A DNA stretch of 12,263 bases from Deltaproteobacteria bacterium RIFCSPHIGHO2_02_FULL_40_11 (GTDB lineage: Bacteria > Bdellovibrionota > JACOXK01 > 2-02-FULL-40-11). Where the stretch lies: NCBI GenBank assembly GCA_001798105.1, contig MGRI01000037.1, forward strand, positions 18,059 through 30,321, written 5' to 3'. Position 1 is the first letter of the stretch; each line of letters begins with the position of its first letter. Of the stretch, positions 1 to 5,301 are shown in pieces. The notes below the pieces were generated by a model. It ran no database searches and had not been told where the DNA came from. It was given only the letters and a program-made list of their open reading frames with translations. The translations under genes were made by a program, and so were the position numbers.

Positions 1-2
1 AT

Positions 3-395
3 CCTGGGAGTACGCGTTTAGAGCTCCAGAAAAATTATTCAGTTTTGGAAATTAAAACAGCGATGAAGGCGTATATTCAAAGTAAAACAAATTCCAAAAC
101 TTTAGACGGAACCTTTCAAATTTATGATGATCAGGAACAAAAAATGTTAACTCTTCGGTTTTCAAAAATTCATGACCCTGTGCGCATTTTGAAAAACAAA
201 GGCTATTTTGCGTGTACAGACTTTGAAGTCGTTGGAGAACCTGGAAGACTCTACGATCTTGATTTTTGGCTAAACCCAAAGGCTGGCAACTTGGTTGTCA
301 CAGAGCAAAAAGTGCATAAGCACCCTGCCGATAATCAGGGCAATAAAACTGCGCGTTACACCTTTAAAGACGAAGAAATTGTTGATCTTCAATAA
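3..395 (+). CDS. Conserved hypothetical protein, C-terminal part (5' end outside window)
   Basis: The reading frame is open from the first bases of the window to TAA at 393-395 with no in-frame stop. The TTG at 45 is therefore probably internal and the gene probably begins upstream. About 130 residues are visible. They are polar, with no membrane segment, and carry the stretches HDPVR, FACTDFEV and YDLDFWL followed by a lysine- and histidine-rich region and RYTF near the end. I do not recognise a named domain. Its end overlaps the start of the exported transglutaminase-like protein by about 14 bases, so the two are probably translationally coupled and part of one operon. Whether it has a signal peptide cannot be seen here. 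Coding status is well supported by the overlap and amino-acid make-up; function is unknown. Confidence 0.7.
   Translation, partial: PGSTRLELQKNYSVLEIKTAMKAYIQSKTNSKTLDGTFQIYDDQEQKMLTLRFSKIHDPVRILKNKGYFACTDFEVVGEPGRLYDLDFWLNPKAGNLVVTEQKVHKHPADNQGNKTARYTFKDEEIVDLQ
308..334 (+). promoter_or_regulatory. Possible internal sigma-28-like promoter
   Basis: AAAA (308-311), 15 bases, then GCCGATAA (327-334) match the FliA consensus at three of four and all eight positions. It lies within the first gene, about 48 bases ahead of the transglutaminase-like start codon. Being inside coding sequence (codons for PADN) it may be a chance match. Confidence 0.25.
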
Positions 396-1335
396 AATTA
401 TTGGTGTCCTTCTTTTTTTATTTTGTGCACATGCATGGGCATCTCAAATTCCGTTTGAGGTGCCCCATGTCTATGAATTTACCTATGAAGTGACGATTGA
501 ACCTGCCCAAAAAGAAAATCAACCCTTATCTTTATGGGTGCCTTATCCTGTAGAAGATGAAAGCCAAAAGATTTTGTCTTTTAAATCTTTATCTTCTTGG
601 CCTCAAAAAGTAACGCAGGAAAAAAAGTATGGGAATCGCATGCTTTATCTTCAGGGAAAAACAAAAAAAAAGACCCAAACGTTAACGTTTCAATATAAAA
701 TTAAACGTTTTCCAGATCGCGGCATAAAGAGTAATAAGAATTTTTTAGATCCTGCATTATATAAAGGCCCGGATCAGTGGGTTCCGATTTTCCCAGAAAT
801 TAAAACCCTGGCAAAAGAACAAACTAAAAAGGCTTCGAATACGCATGAAAAAATTAGGGCCTTGTATGACTACACGGTTCAAATCATGACGTATGATAAA
901 AGTGGCAAAGGGTGGGGCAATGGCGATGCCGTTTGGGCCTGTAGTACCAAACGGGGAAATTGTACGGATTTCCATTCTTTATTTATTGCTTTAAACCGAA
1001 GTGAAAATATTCCAGGACGTTTTGAAATTGGGTTTCCCATGCCGGTTGATCAAAAAGAAGGTGAAATTTTAGGATATCATTGTTGGGCATCGGCCTATGA
1101 TCATCAAAAAGGTTGGATTCCGGTCGATGCCACCGAGGCCAAAAAAACAGGCAAAATCGAAAAATATTTTGGCGCCCTTCCCAGTAATCGCATTCAGTTT
1201 AGCCAGGGGCGAGACATTGTGCTCAGCCCCAAGCAAAAAGGAAAGCCTTTAAACTATTTTATTTACCCTTATGCTGAAGTTTCTGGAAAAACATATACGG
1301 GGATTACAAAGAAGTTTTATTTTAAAAAATTATAA
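382..1335 (+). CDS. Periplasmic transglutaminase-like (papain-fold) protein
   Basis: This is a transglutaminase-core protein of about 317 residues. Such domains are usually peptidases or amidases, but the substrate here is unknown. The triad is visible: Cys194 in RGNCTDFHSLF, His233 in GYHCWA and Asp249 in PVDATEA. The frame extends upstream to a TTG at 295, but TTG at 382 (or the adjacent one at 379) is preferred. It gives a clean signal peptide (IIGVLLFLFCAHAWA, cleavage before SQIPF) and has a weak GAAG ribosome site six bases before. The N-terminal half (mature residues ~1-130) looks like a beta-rich domain often found ahead of this fold. Its stop directly abuts the ATG of the TVP38 gene. 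A sigma-28-like sequence at 308-334 could give it separate transcription. The family call is firm; the role is open. Confidence 0.85.
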   Translation: MIFNKIIGVLLFLFCAHAWASQIPFEVPHVYEFTYEVTIEPAQKENQPLSLWVPYPVEDESQKILSFKSLSSWPQKVTQEKKYGNRMLYLQGKTKKKTQTLTFQYKIKRFPDRGIKSNKNFLDPALYKGPDQWVPIFPEIKTLAKEQTKKASNTHEKIRALYDYTVQIMTYDKSGKGWGNGDAVWACSTKRGNCTDFHSLFIALNRSENIPGRFEIGFPMPVDQKEGEILGYHCWASAYDHQKGWIPVDATEAKKTGKIEKYFGALPSNRIQFSQGRDIVLSPKQKGKPLNYFIYPYAEVSGKTYTGITKKFYFKKL

Positions 1336-2016
1336 ATGAACCGAAAAATTTTAAGTGCGGTTATTTTTCTTACAGTGATTTTAGGACTGTATTTTTTGAC
1401 GCCCCTCAAAGATCTTTTATCCCAAAACAATCTTGAAAATTTAAAAAGTTGGATTCAAGCCCAAGGGGCATGGGCACCATTTATTTATATTGTTCTGTAT
1501 AGTTGTGCTGTCGTATTTGCACTGCCAGGATCGGTGCTGACCCTTTTAGGCGGTTTAATTTTTGGTATTTTTTGGGGCGTGGTTTTGGTGACACTTTCTG
1601 CCAATTTGGGCGCACTCTTGGCCTTTTGGGTGGCTCGTTTTTTGGGGCGAGATGTTGCAAGCAAACTTTTGCGCGGTCGAATTCAAAATTTAAATGAAGG
1701 GATAGGGCAGCATGGATTTTATGTGGTGCTTTGGACGCGGCTCATTCCCATCTTTCCCTTTAATGTTTTAAATTACGCTTTTGGCCTTACAGATGTAAAA
1801 ACAAAAGATTATTTTTTTGGAAATATTTTGGGGATGTTTCCAGGGACATTTGTTTATGTCAGTCTTGGAAATGCGGCTTCCAAAGTTTCTTTAACAGATC
1901 CCAAAGTGTGGACACAAATTGAAGTTTGGGGGCCTTTTGTCTTGGTCATTATTTTATCGTTCCTTCCAAAACTTTTTCGAAAAAAACAAAAAGAACTCAA
2001 GGAGAAACTTAAATGA
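1336..2016 (+). CDS. TVP38/TMEM64 (DedA/VTT superfamily) inner-membrane protein
   Basis: This 226-residue polytopic membrane protein carries the VTT-domain signatures. GGLIFGIFWG appears around residues 72-81. A second re-entrant-type stretch, RLIPIFPFNVLNYAFGL, lies around residues 135-151. An N-terminal transmembrane helix precedes them, and a C-terminal helix is followed by a lysine-rich cytoplasmic tail. Members of the superfamily are implicated in lipid scrambling or transport, but this subfamily has no agreed substrate. The ATG follows the preceding stop without a gap and has no strong ribosome site. The TGA overlaps the next ATG by four bases (ATGA), so the oxidoreductase is coupled to it. 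TVP38 proteins are also found next to or fused with mercuric-reductase-like enzymes in other bacteria, so the pairing is likely functional. Confidence 0.9.
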   Translation: MNRKILSAVIFLTVILGLYFLTPLKDLLSQNNLENLKSWIQAQGAWAPFIYIVLYSCAVVFALPGSVLTLLGGLIFGIFWGVVLVTLSANLGALLAFWVARFLGRDVASKLLRGRIQNLNEGIGQHGFYVVLWTRLIPIFPFNVLNYAFGLTDVKTKDYFFGNILGMFPGTFVYVSLGNAASKVSLTDPKVWTQIEVWGPFVLVIILSFLPKLFRKKQKELKEKLK

Positions 2017-3509
2017 AATATGATTTGATCGTGATTGGCGGGGGATCTGGAGGCTTAACCTCGGCAGCGGGGGCGGCAGGACTGGGTGCTAAAGTTGCCC
2101 TCATTGAAAAACATAAATTGGGGGGCGATTGTCTCAATACAGGGTGCGTTCCCTCTAAAGCTTTAATTCGATCGGCGAAAATCATTGGCACTATGAAAGA
2201 TCATCAAAAATATGGCATTCAAAAATGTGACTATGAGGTTTCATTTTCAAATATTATGGATCGCATGCGTGCCATTCAAGCCAAAATTGAACCCCACGAT
2301 TCGCCCGAACGATTTCAGGGCCTTGGAGTGGATGTAAAATTTGGAAAGTATTCTTTTAAAAACCCGCATGAACTCACAGATGGCAAAGAAGTGCTGGTTG
2401 GAAAAAAAATCGTAATTTCAACAGGCTCTTCTCCTGTCATTCCTCCCATTCCAGGGTGCAAACCGGAAAAATGTTTAACAAGTGATAATATTTGGAATTT
2501 AAGAACACTTCCCAAAAGATTTGTTGTGATTGGAGGCGGCCCTATTGGTTCAGAATTGGCACAGTGTTTTGCACGGTTTGGGGCGAAAGTTACAATTTTG
2601 GACATGGGTAAAACCATTTTACCCAGAGAAGATGAAGATTTAAGAAATTATGTGATCGAAAGTTTTAAGAAAGATGAAATTACGATGATTCATGAAATGA
2701 AACTCACACATGTTTTACATGGTGAAACAGAACATGTTGTAAGTTACACAGATAAAGAAGGGGCATCGCATCAGATTGCGTGCGATGCCATTTTGGTGGC
2801 GGCAGGAAGGCGCGCCAATATCGATGGACTTGAGCTTCAAAAAGCTGGGGTTGAGGCAACTCCGCGTGGCATTGGTGTAAATGCTTATTTACAAACTTCG
2901 GCTTCCCATATTTATGCTTGTGGCGATGTCGCAGGAAGTTATCAATTTACACATTTTGCAGATGCTCAAGCCAGACTCATTTTAAGAAATGCGCTTTTTC
3001 CAGGAAAATCAAAATTTGAGGATCGTGTGGTGCCTTGGTGTACGTATACCGATCCAGAACTTTCCAGAGTGGGGCTTTCAGAGACCGAAGCCAAAGTAAA
3101 AAATATTTCCCATGATGTGACCTGCTACGATCTGAAAGACTTGGACCGCGCCGTGTGCGATAGCCAAGATTCTGGGAAAGTAAAAGTCGTTACACAAAAA
3201 GGAAAAGATAAAATCCTAGGGGCCGCCATCGTGGGGGCGCATGCCGGAGATATCCTCCAAGAATTTGTTTTTGCCATGAATCACGGCCTCGGCCTTAAAA
3301 AAATTTCTCAAACCATTCATCCCTATCCCACGCTTGTCGAAGCCCCCCGCCGGGCAGCTGATACCTGGCTTCGATCAAGGCTTAAACCCTGGATGGTCAA
3401 AGTTTTAAAGGTTTATTTTAAGATCTTTTTTCGTTCCAATCAATCCTCGTTATCACAAGCAGAAATTGATGCATTGGCCAATGAGGCAAAACATAAAACA
3501 CGCTCGTGA
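2013..3509 (+). CDS. Mercuric-reductase-like FAD-dependent pyridine nucleotide-disulfide oxidoreductase
   Basis: A 498-residue class I flavoprotein disulfide reductase. It has an N-terminal FAD-binding GGGSGG (residues 9-14) and the redox-active CLNTGC pair (Cys40, Cys45) followed by VPSKAL. An NAD(P)-binding Rossmann motif (VVIGGGPIGSELA, about residues 171-183) and the second FAD motif ACGDVAG come next, then a dimerisation domain. The C-terminal motif reads HPYPTLVEA near residue 436: the position of the usual catalytic His in HPT is Tyr, as in the YPYLT motif of MerA. Unlike true MerA it has no N-terminal heavy-metal-associated domain and no C-terminal Cys-Cys pair, so mercury reduction is unlikely. 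The C-terminal ~45 residues form a basic, hydrophobic extension (RLKPWMVKVLKVYFKIFF) that could lie on the membrane. AAGGAG at 1999-2004 serves the ATG, and the gene overlaps the TVP38 gene by four bases. The physiological substrate is unknown. Confidence 0.88.
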   Translation: MKYDLIVIGGGSGGLTSAAGAAGLGAKVALIEKHKLGGDCLNTGCVPSKALIRSAKIIGTMKDHQKYGIQKCDYEVSFSNIMDRMRAIQAKIEPHDSPERFQGLGVDVKFGKYSFKNPHELTDGKEVLVGKKIVISTGSSPVIPPIPGCKPEKCLTSDNIWNLRTLPKRFVVIGGGPIGSELAQCFARFGAKVTILDMGKTILPREDEDLRNYVIESFKKDEITMIHEMKLTHVLHGETEHVVSYTDKEGASHQIACDAILVAAGRRANIDGLELQKAGVEATPRGIGVNAYLQTSASHIYACGDVAGSYQFTHFADAQARLILRNALFPGKSKFEDRVVPWCTYTDPELSRVGLSETEAKVKNISHDVTCYDLKDLDRAVCDSQDSGKVKVVTQKGKDKILGAAIVGAHAGDILQEFVFAMNHGLGLKKISQTIHPYPTLVEAPRRAADTWLRSRLKPWMVKVLKVYFKIFFRSNQSSLSQAEIDALANEAKHKTRS

Positions 3510-3623
3510 AAGTTGTTCTCTCGTTTTAGGTTCCCCTTTCGGGACTTGTCCCAACCTCCTCCGGCGGAGGTTAGATCATCCTGAGGATGCGAAGCATCAT
3601 GTAGGAATACGTCAAAAAAAATA

Positions 3624-3666
3624 GCTGGTTGGACATCCCTAAAAATGTCCAAGCCAGCCATTTTTT
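3624..3666. terminator. Bidirectional intrinsic terminator after the oxidoreductase gene
   Basis: GCTGGTTGGACAT (3624-3636) pairs with ATGTCCAAGCCAGC (3645-3658) with one bulged C and an eight-base loop. TTTTTT follows on the + strand (3661-3666). On the minus strand the stem is followed by a T-run, the complement of the A-run at 3614-3621. It would end the operon 3-3509 and also stop antisense readthrough. Confidence 0.85.
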
Positions 3667-3677
3667 CTTTCCATTCC

Positions 3678-3706
3678 ACTGCCATATAGGTGGCAGTAAC
3701 TTTTTT
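3678..3706 (+). terminator. Second, tandem intrinsic terminator
   Basis: ACTGCCA (3678-3684) and TGGCAGT (3691-3697) form a perfect seven-base-pair stem with the loop TATAGG. AAC and TTTTTT follow (3701-3706). It lies 12 bases beyond the first terminator and directly ahead of the promoter region for the gene at 3771, so it may insulate that gene. Confidence 0.65.
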
Positions 3707-3736
3707 GGGCAATTTCCCTTGGTAATTACATCCTGC

Positions 3737-3763
3737 TAATGGTTCTTTTTCAATTTCCGATAA
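3737..3763 (+). promoter_or_regulatory. Sigma-28 (FliA)-like promoter for the repeat-protein gene
   Basis: TAAT at 3737-3740 is followed by 15 bases and TCCGATAA at 3756-3763. The enterobacterial FliA consensus is TAAA, 15 bases, GCCGATAA. The -35 matches at three of four positions and the -10 at seven of eight. The predicted start of transcription is about 3770, at the GTG start codon, so the message would be leaderless. The same element occurs upstream of two other genes in the window. Confidence 0.5.
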
Positions 3764-3770
3764 GCATAAT

Positions 3771-4484
3771 GTGAAGGAACAATTAAAAATTTTATTATTT
3801 TTTGGAGTCTTTTTACTTTCAAGTTCATTATGGGCATTTGACCCACACATTATTCAAAAAAAATACACAGGCCTTGTAAACAAACCGGCAAATAGACTTG
3901 TAATCCATAAAGCAGAGTCAATTCTCATCCCCTATGATGAATATACTGATTTTTTAAAAAGCAAAACCGGCATTGTTGGAAAATCTGGAAATCATGTACT
4001 TATTGAAAAGGATGAAGTGGTCGCGCTTCCTTATTTAATCGTTCCCCATGCTGAATATGCTTCTTTTATGAAAAAACAAATGGGGATTAAAGGAAAGCCA
4101 GCAAATCACGTCATGATAGATGGAAAGGAAACTATTTTATTATCCTCCAAAGAAGTTCAAACAAATCTTGGTTACTACACAGGCATTGCAGAAAAACCTG
4201 CAAATTATGTGATGATAAGCCCAACACAACAAGCGGTTATTGTAGAAAAAAGTCAATATTTAGATTTTATAAAGCAGTATCCAGGAATTATGGGGAAGCC
4301 TTCCAACTATGTTCGTATCGAAGGACAAACTGTCATTGTAATTCCATCCAATGAAGAAGATTATTTAATTCCTGCTATAGAAGCTGTGAAACAAGGTGCC
4401 TTAGCTATTGATCAGCTGAAAATCCTAGGAAACTTACCTGCACAGTGTCCAAATCTTATTTTAAACACGACTTCAAAGCCATGA
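3771..4484 (+). CDS. Secreted five-repeat protein of unknown function
   Basis: I do not recognise this 237-residue protein. The GTG start is chosen because it opens a clear signal peptide (ILLFFGVFLLSSSLWA, cleavage before FDP); no ribosome site precedes it. After cleavage the protein is built from five degenerate repeats starting near residues 33, 66, 104, 137 and 171. Each opens with a G-[IL]-x-x-KPAN-x-V-x-I core (the second copy has KSGN), then a polar turn, an I/V-rich strand and usually an aromatic-containing helix such as EYTDFLKSK or QYLDFIKQY. A last segment of about 30 residues has a single cysteine at 226. The TGA lies inside a duplicated piece of the leucine dehydrogenase gene, so the present C-terminus may be truncated or replaced. 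It is probably periplasmic or exported; a binding or envelope role is possible but unsupported. Confidence 0.8.
   Translation: MKEQLKILLFFGVFLLSSSLWAFDPHIIQKKYTGLVNKPANRLVIHKAESILIPYDEYTDFLKSKTGIVGKSGNHVLIEKDEVVALPYLIVPHAEYASFMKKQMGIKGKPANHVMIDGKETILLSSKEVQTNLGYYTGIAEKPANYVMISPTQQAVIVEKSQYLDFIKQYPGIMGKPSNYVRIEGQTVIVIPSNEEDYLIPAIEAVKQGALAIDQLKILGNLPAQCPNLILNTTSKP
3867..4382 (+). repeat. Five tandem protein-coding repeats within the secreted protein
   Basis: Repeat starts are at residues 33, 66, 104, 137 and 171, spaced 33, 38, 33 and 34. The shared core is G-I-x-G-KPAN-H/Y-V-x-I, with the asparagine present in all five copies and lysine five before or three before it throughout. At DNA level the copies are well diverged, so the array is old rather than a recent slippage product. 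Confidence 0.75.
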
Positions 4485-4576
4485 TTATTGGAGATTCCAA
4501 GTACAAAAAATTAGGAAGTTTGTTTCGCGCTTTTGGCGCATTTATTCAGCGTATGAATGGCCACTTTTTAAGTTAA
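4475..4576 (+). pseudogene. Broken duplicate of an internal piece of the leucine dehydrogenase gene
   Basis: Bases 4475-4573 align without gaps to 5542-5640 of the intact leucine dehydrogenase gene, 84 of 99 identical by my count. The piece corresponds to about residues 81-113 of the enzyme. It reads GDSKYKK where the enzyme has GDPKHEK, then SLFRAFGAFIQRMNG identically in both. A stop follows directly at 4574-4576, and nothing upstream or downstream continues the similarity. A 31-codon frame from ATG 4481 is open, but it lacks the catalytic and nucleotide-binding parts. Most differences change amino acids, as expected without selection. It is the remnant of a second gene copy or of a local duplication, and it sits between the repeat-protein gene and the toxin-antitoxin pair. 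Confidence 0.85.
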
Positions 4577-4950
4577 CTCAAAAAGATTTCTGTAGGGTTA
4601 AGAACGGATAAGAGTTTTTTGTCCAAAGTCCAGATTTTAGATTGCGTGATGCGTGCTGCTGATAAAAGGGCAAGATCGATGATTCCAATTCCTTTTGAGT
4701 GGAGTTTTTTGTATGAAGAGGACTCTCCAGCCATAAGCCAAATTCCCTCTTCTTCTATTTTAGGGAGTAATGACCAATAACGTTTAATCAGTGTTTTTTC
4801 TTGAAAAGAACGCGCACCTTGTAAGAGTTCACCAAAAACGCATTCTATGGCGATAATCTCTCTGTTTTCTAATAATTTCGAAAGTGTATTGTAATATAAA
4901 GGGCGCCCCTTAAAAAATTCAATCCATATGGAAGTGTCAACAAGGATCAT
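4573..4950 (-). CDS. vapC: VapC-type PIN-domain toxin
   Basis: A 125-residue PIN-domain protein, the usual VapC length. The acidic residues that bind the catalytic metal are all present: Asp5 in VDTSIW, Glu41 in GELLQGA, Asp92 in IDLALLSAA and Asp110 in TLDKKL. VapC proteins are Mg2+-dependent ribonucleases, often cutting tRNA or rRNA, and are held inactive by their antitoxin. The target here cannot be read from sequence. Its ATG follows the antitoxin stop with no gap (TAAATG), so the two are co-translated. It appears intact and active. Its last bases touch the end of the leucine dehydrogenase fragment. Confidence 0.9.
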   Translation of the reverse strand: MILVDTSIWIEFFKGRPLYYNTLSKLLENREIIAIECVFGELLQGARSFQEKTLIKRYWSLLPKIEEEGIWLMAGESSSYKKLHSKGIGIIDLALLSAARITQSKIWTLDKKLLSVLNPTEIFLS

Positions 4951-5163
4951 TTAGGCTCGATTCAGTTTTCGAATAGAAGTCGCTGAATAGCCTTTTTGAA
5001 ATCGAAGAGGGTATTGCCCTATTTTTTTATTTAAAATTTGTATCTTCTTAGAAGAAAGCCATTCATTTAACGCAATCACCAAAGCATTTGTAATGTTTTT
5101 TCCTTTCGATAAGTGTTTTACATCTTTGACAAGTTGGTCAGGAAGAAGGGCGGTCACTTTCAT
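4951..5163 (-). CDS. vapB: VapB-type ribbon-helix-helix antitoxin
   Basis: A 70-residue protein. The N-terminus (MKVTALLPDQLVKDVKHLSKG, residues 1-21) forms the beta-strand and first helix of a ribbon-helix-helix DNA-binding domain, followed by NITNALVIALNEWL as the second helix. The basic C-terminal tail would be the toxin-wrapping part, as known for VapB antitoxins. It precedes the toxin gene and abuts it. No ribosome site lies before its ATG (5161-5163), and the promoter predicts a transcript starting about two bases upstream, so translation is probably leaderless. It should repress its own promoter through the ATACGAT boxes at 5164-5194. Confidence 0.85.
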   Translation of the reverse strand: MKVTALLPDQLVKDVKHLSKGKNITNALVIALNEWLSSKKIQILNKKIGQYPLRFQKGYSATSIRKLNRA

Positions 5164-5194
5164 ATACGATAAATGATACGATAATACATCGTAT
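5164..5194. promoter_or_regulatory. Phased ATACGAT operator of the toxin-antitoxin pair
   Basis: ATACGAT occurs at 5164-5170 and 5176-5182, and its inverted form ATCGTAT at 5188-5194. All three are set exactly 12 bases apart. The last two form a perfect seven-base inverted repeat with five bases between. This geometry suits cooperative binding of ribbon-helix-helix dimers on one face of the helix. The boxes overlap the vapBC promoter, so autorepression is the likely role. Confidence 0.7.
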
Positions 5195-5201
5195 TTGTAA
5201 A
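5173..5201 (-). promoter_or_regulatory. vapBC promoter, sigma-70 type
   Basis: On the minus strand TTTACA (5196-5201) is followed by 17 bases and TATCAT (5173-5178). These are five of six matches each to the consensus -35 and -10. Transcription would start near 5165, almost at the antitoxin start codon. The operator boxes lie across the spacer, the -10 and the start point. Confidence 0.7.
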
Positions 5202-5235
5202 GTTTTTTTCAGATGGGGGCAGACTCCGAGTTGGT

Positions 5236-5262
5236 TCAACTTCCCCTCCCTTTTTCCGATAA
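5236..5262 (+). promoter_or_regulatory. Sigma-28 (FliA)-like promoter for the leucine dehydrogenase operon
   Basis: TCAA (5236-5239), then 15 bases and TCCGATAA (5255-5262), match the FliA consensus at three of four and seven of eight positions. Transcription would start near 5269, giving a leader of about 33 bases that contains the palindrome TACGATCGTA and the ribosome site. No better sigma-70 promoter is obvious for this gene. Confidence 0.45.
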
Positions 5263-5271
5263 GTAAGAAGG

Positions 5272-5281
5272 TACGATCGTA
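5272..5281. promoter_or_regulatory. Palindrome TACGATCGTA in the leucine dehydrogenase leader
   Basis: A perfect ten-base palindrome lies 20 bases ahead of the start codon and just after the predicted transcription start. Its half-site TACGAT is the same as the core of the three boxes in the vapBC operator about 80 bases away, so it could be an extra binding site for the antitoxin. This is inference from shared sequence only. Confidence 0.4.
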
Positions 5282-5301
5282 AACGTGTGAAAGGGGGCGG
5301 T

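Larger units (their letters stand above)
3510..3770. other. 261-base non-coding stretch rich in hairpins, possible dispersed repeat
   Basis: I see no convincing gene here; the long minus-strand frame crossing it also runs antisense into two real genes. The left part holds a chain of short inverted repeats. These are GGGAC/GTCCC (3541-3552), AACCTCC/GGAGGTT (3553-3572), CATCC/GGATG (3578-3590) and, overlapping it, GATGC/GCATC (3586-3598). The style CCTGAGGATGCGAAGCATC resembles the short dispersed hairpin repeats seen in many environmental genomes, but only one copy is in this window. The right part contains two terminators and then the promoter of the next gene. Confidence 0.5.

Noticed and set aside
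295..381. Upstream extension of the transglutaminase-like protein to TTG 295
   Set aside because: It would place about 29 charged residues before a normal signal peptide and overlap the previous gene by 100 bases.
2013..3509. Assignment of the oxidoreductase as true mercuric reductase MerA
   Set aside because: No N-terminal metal-binding domain, no C-terminal cysteine pair and no mer genes nearby.
3440..3850. 136-residue minus-strand open frame across the gap after the oxidoreductase gene
   Set aside because: It runs antisense into the ends of two well-supported genes and its middle encodes both terminator hairpins; no ribosome site or family motif supports it.
4604..4613. CGGATAAG and several other GATAA-containing words as further sigma-28 -10 boxes
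   Set aside because: They lack the CCGATAA core or the TAAA-like element 15 bases upstream, and lie inside coding sequence.
5287..5301. GTG 5287 as start of leucine dehydrogenase
   Set aside because: The ribosome site AAGGGGG would then lie inside the coding sequence; ATG 5302 is correctly spaced from it.
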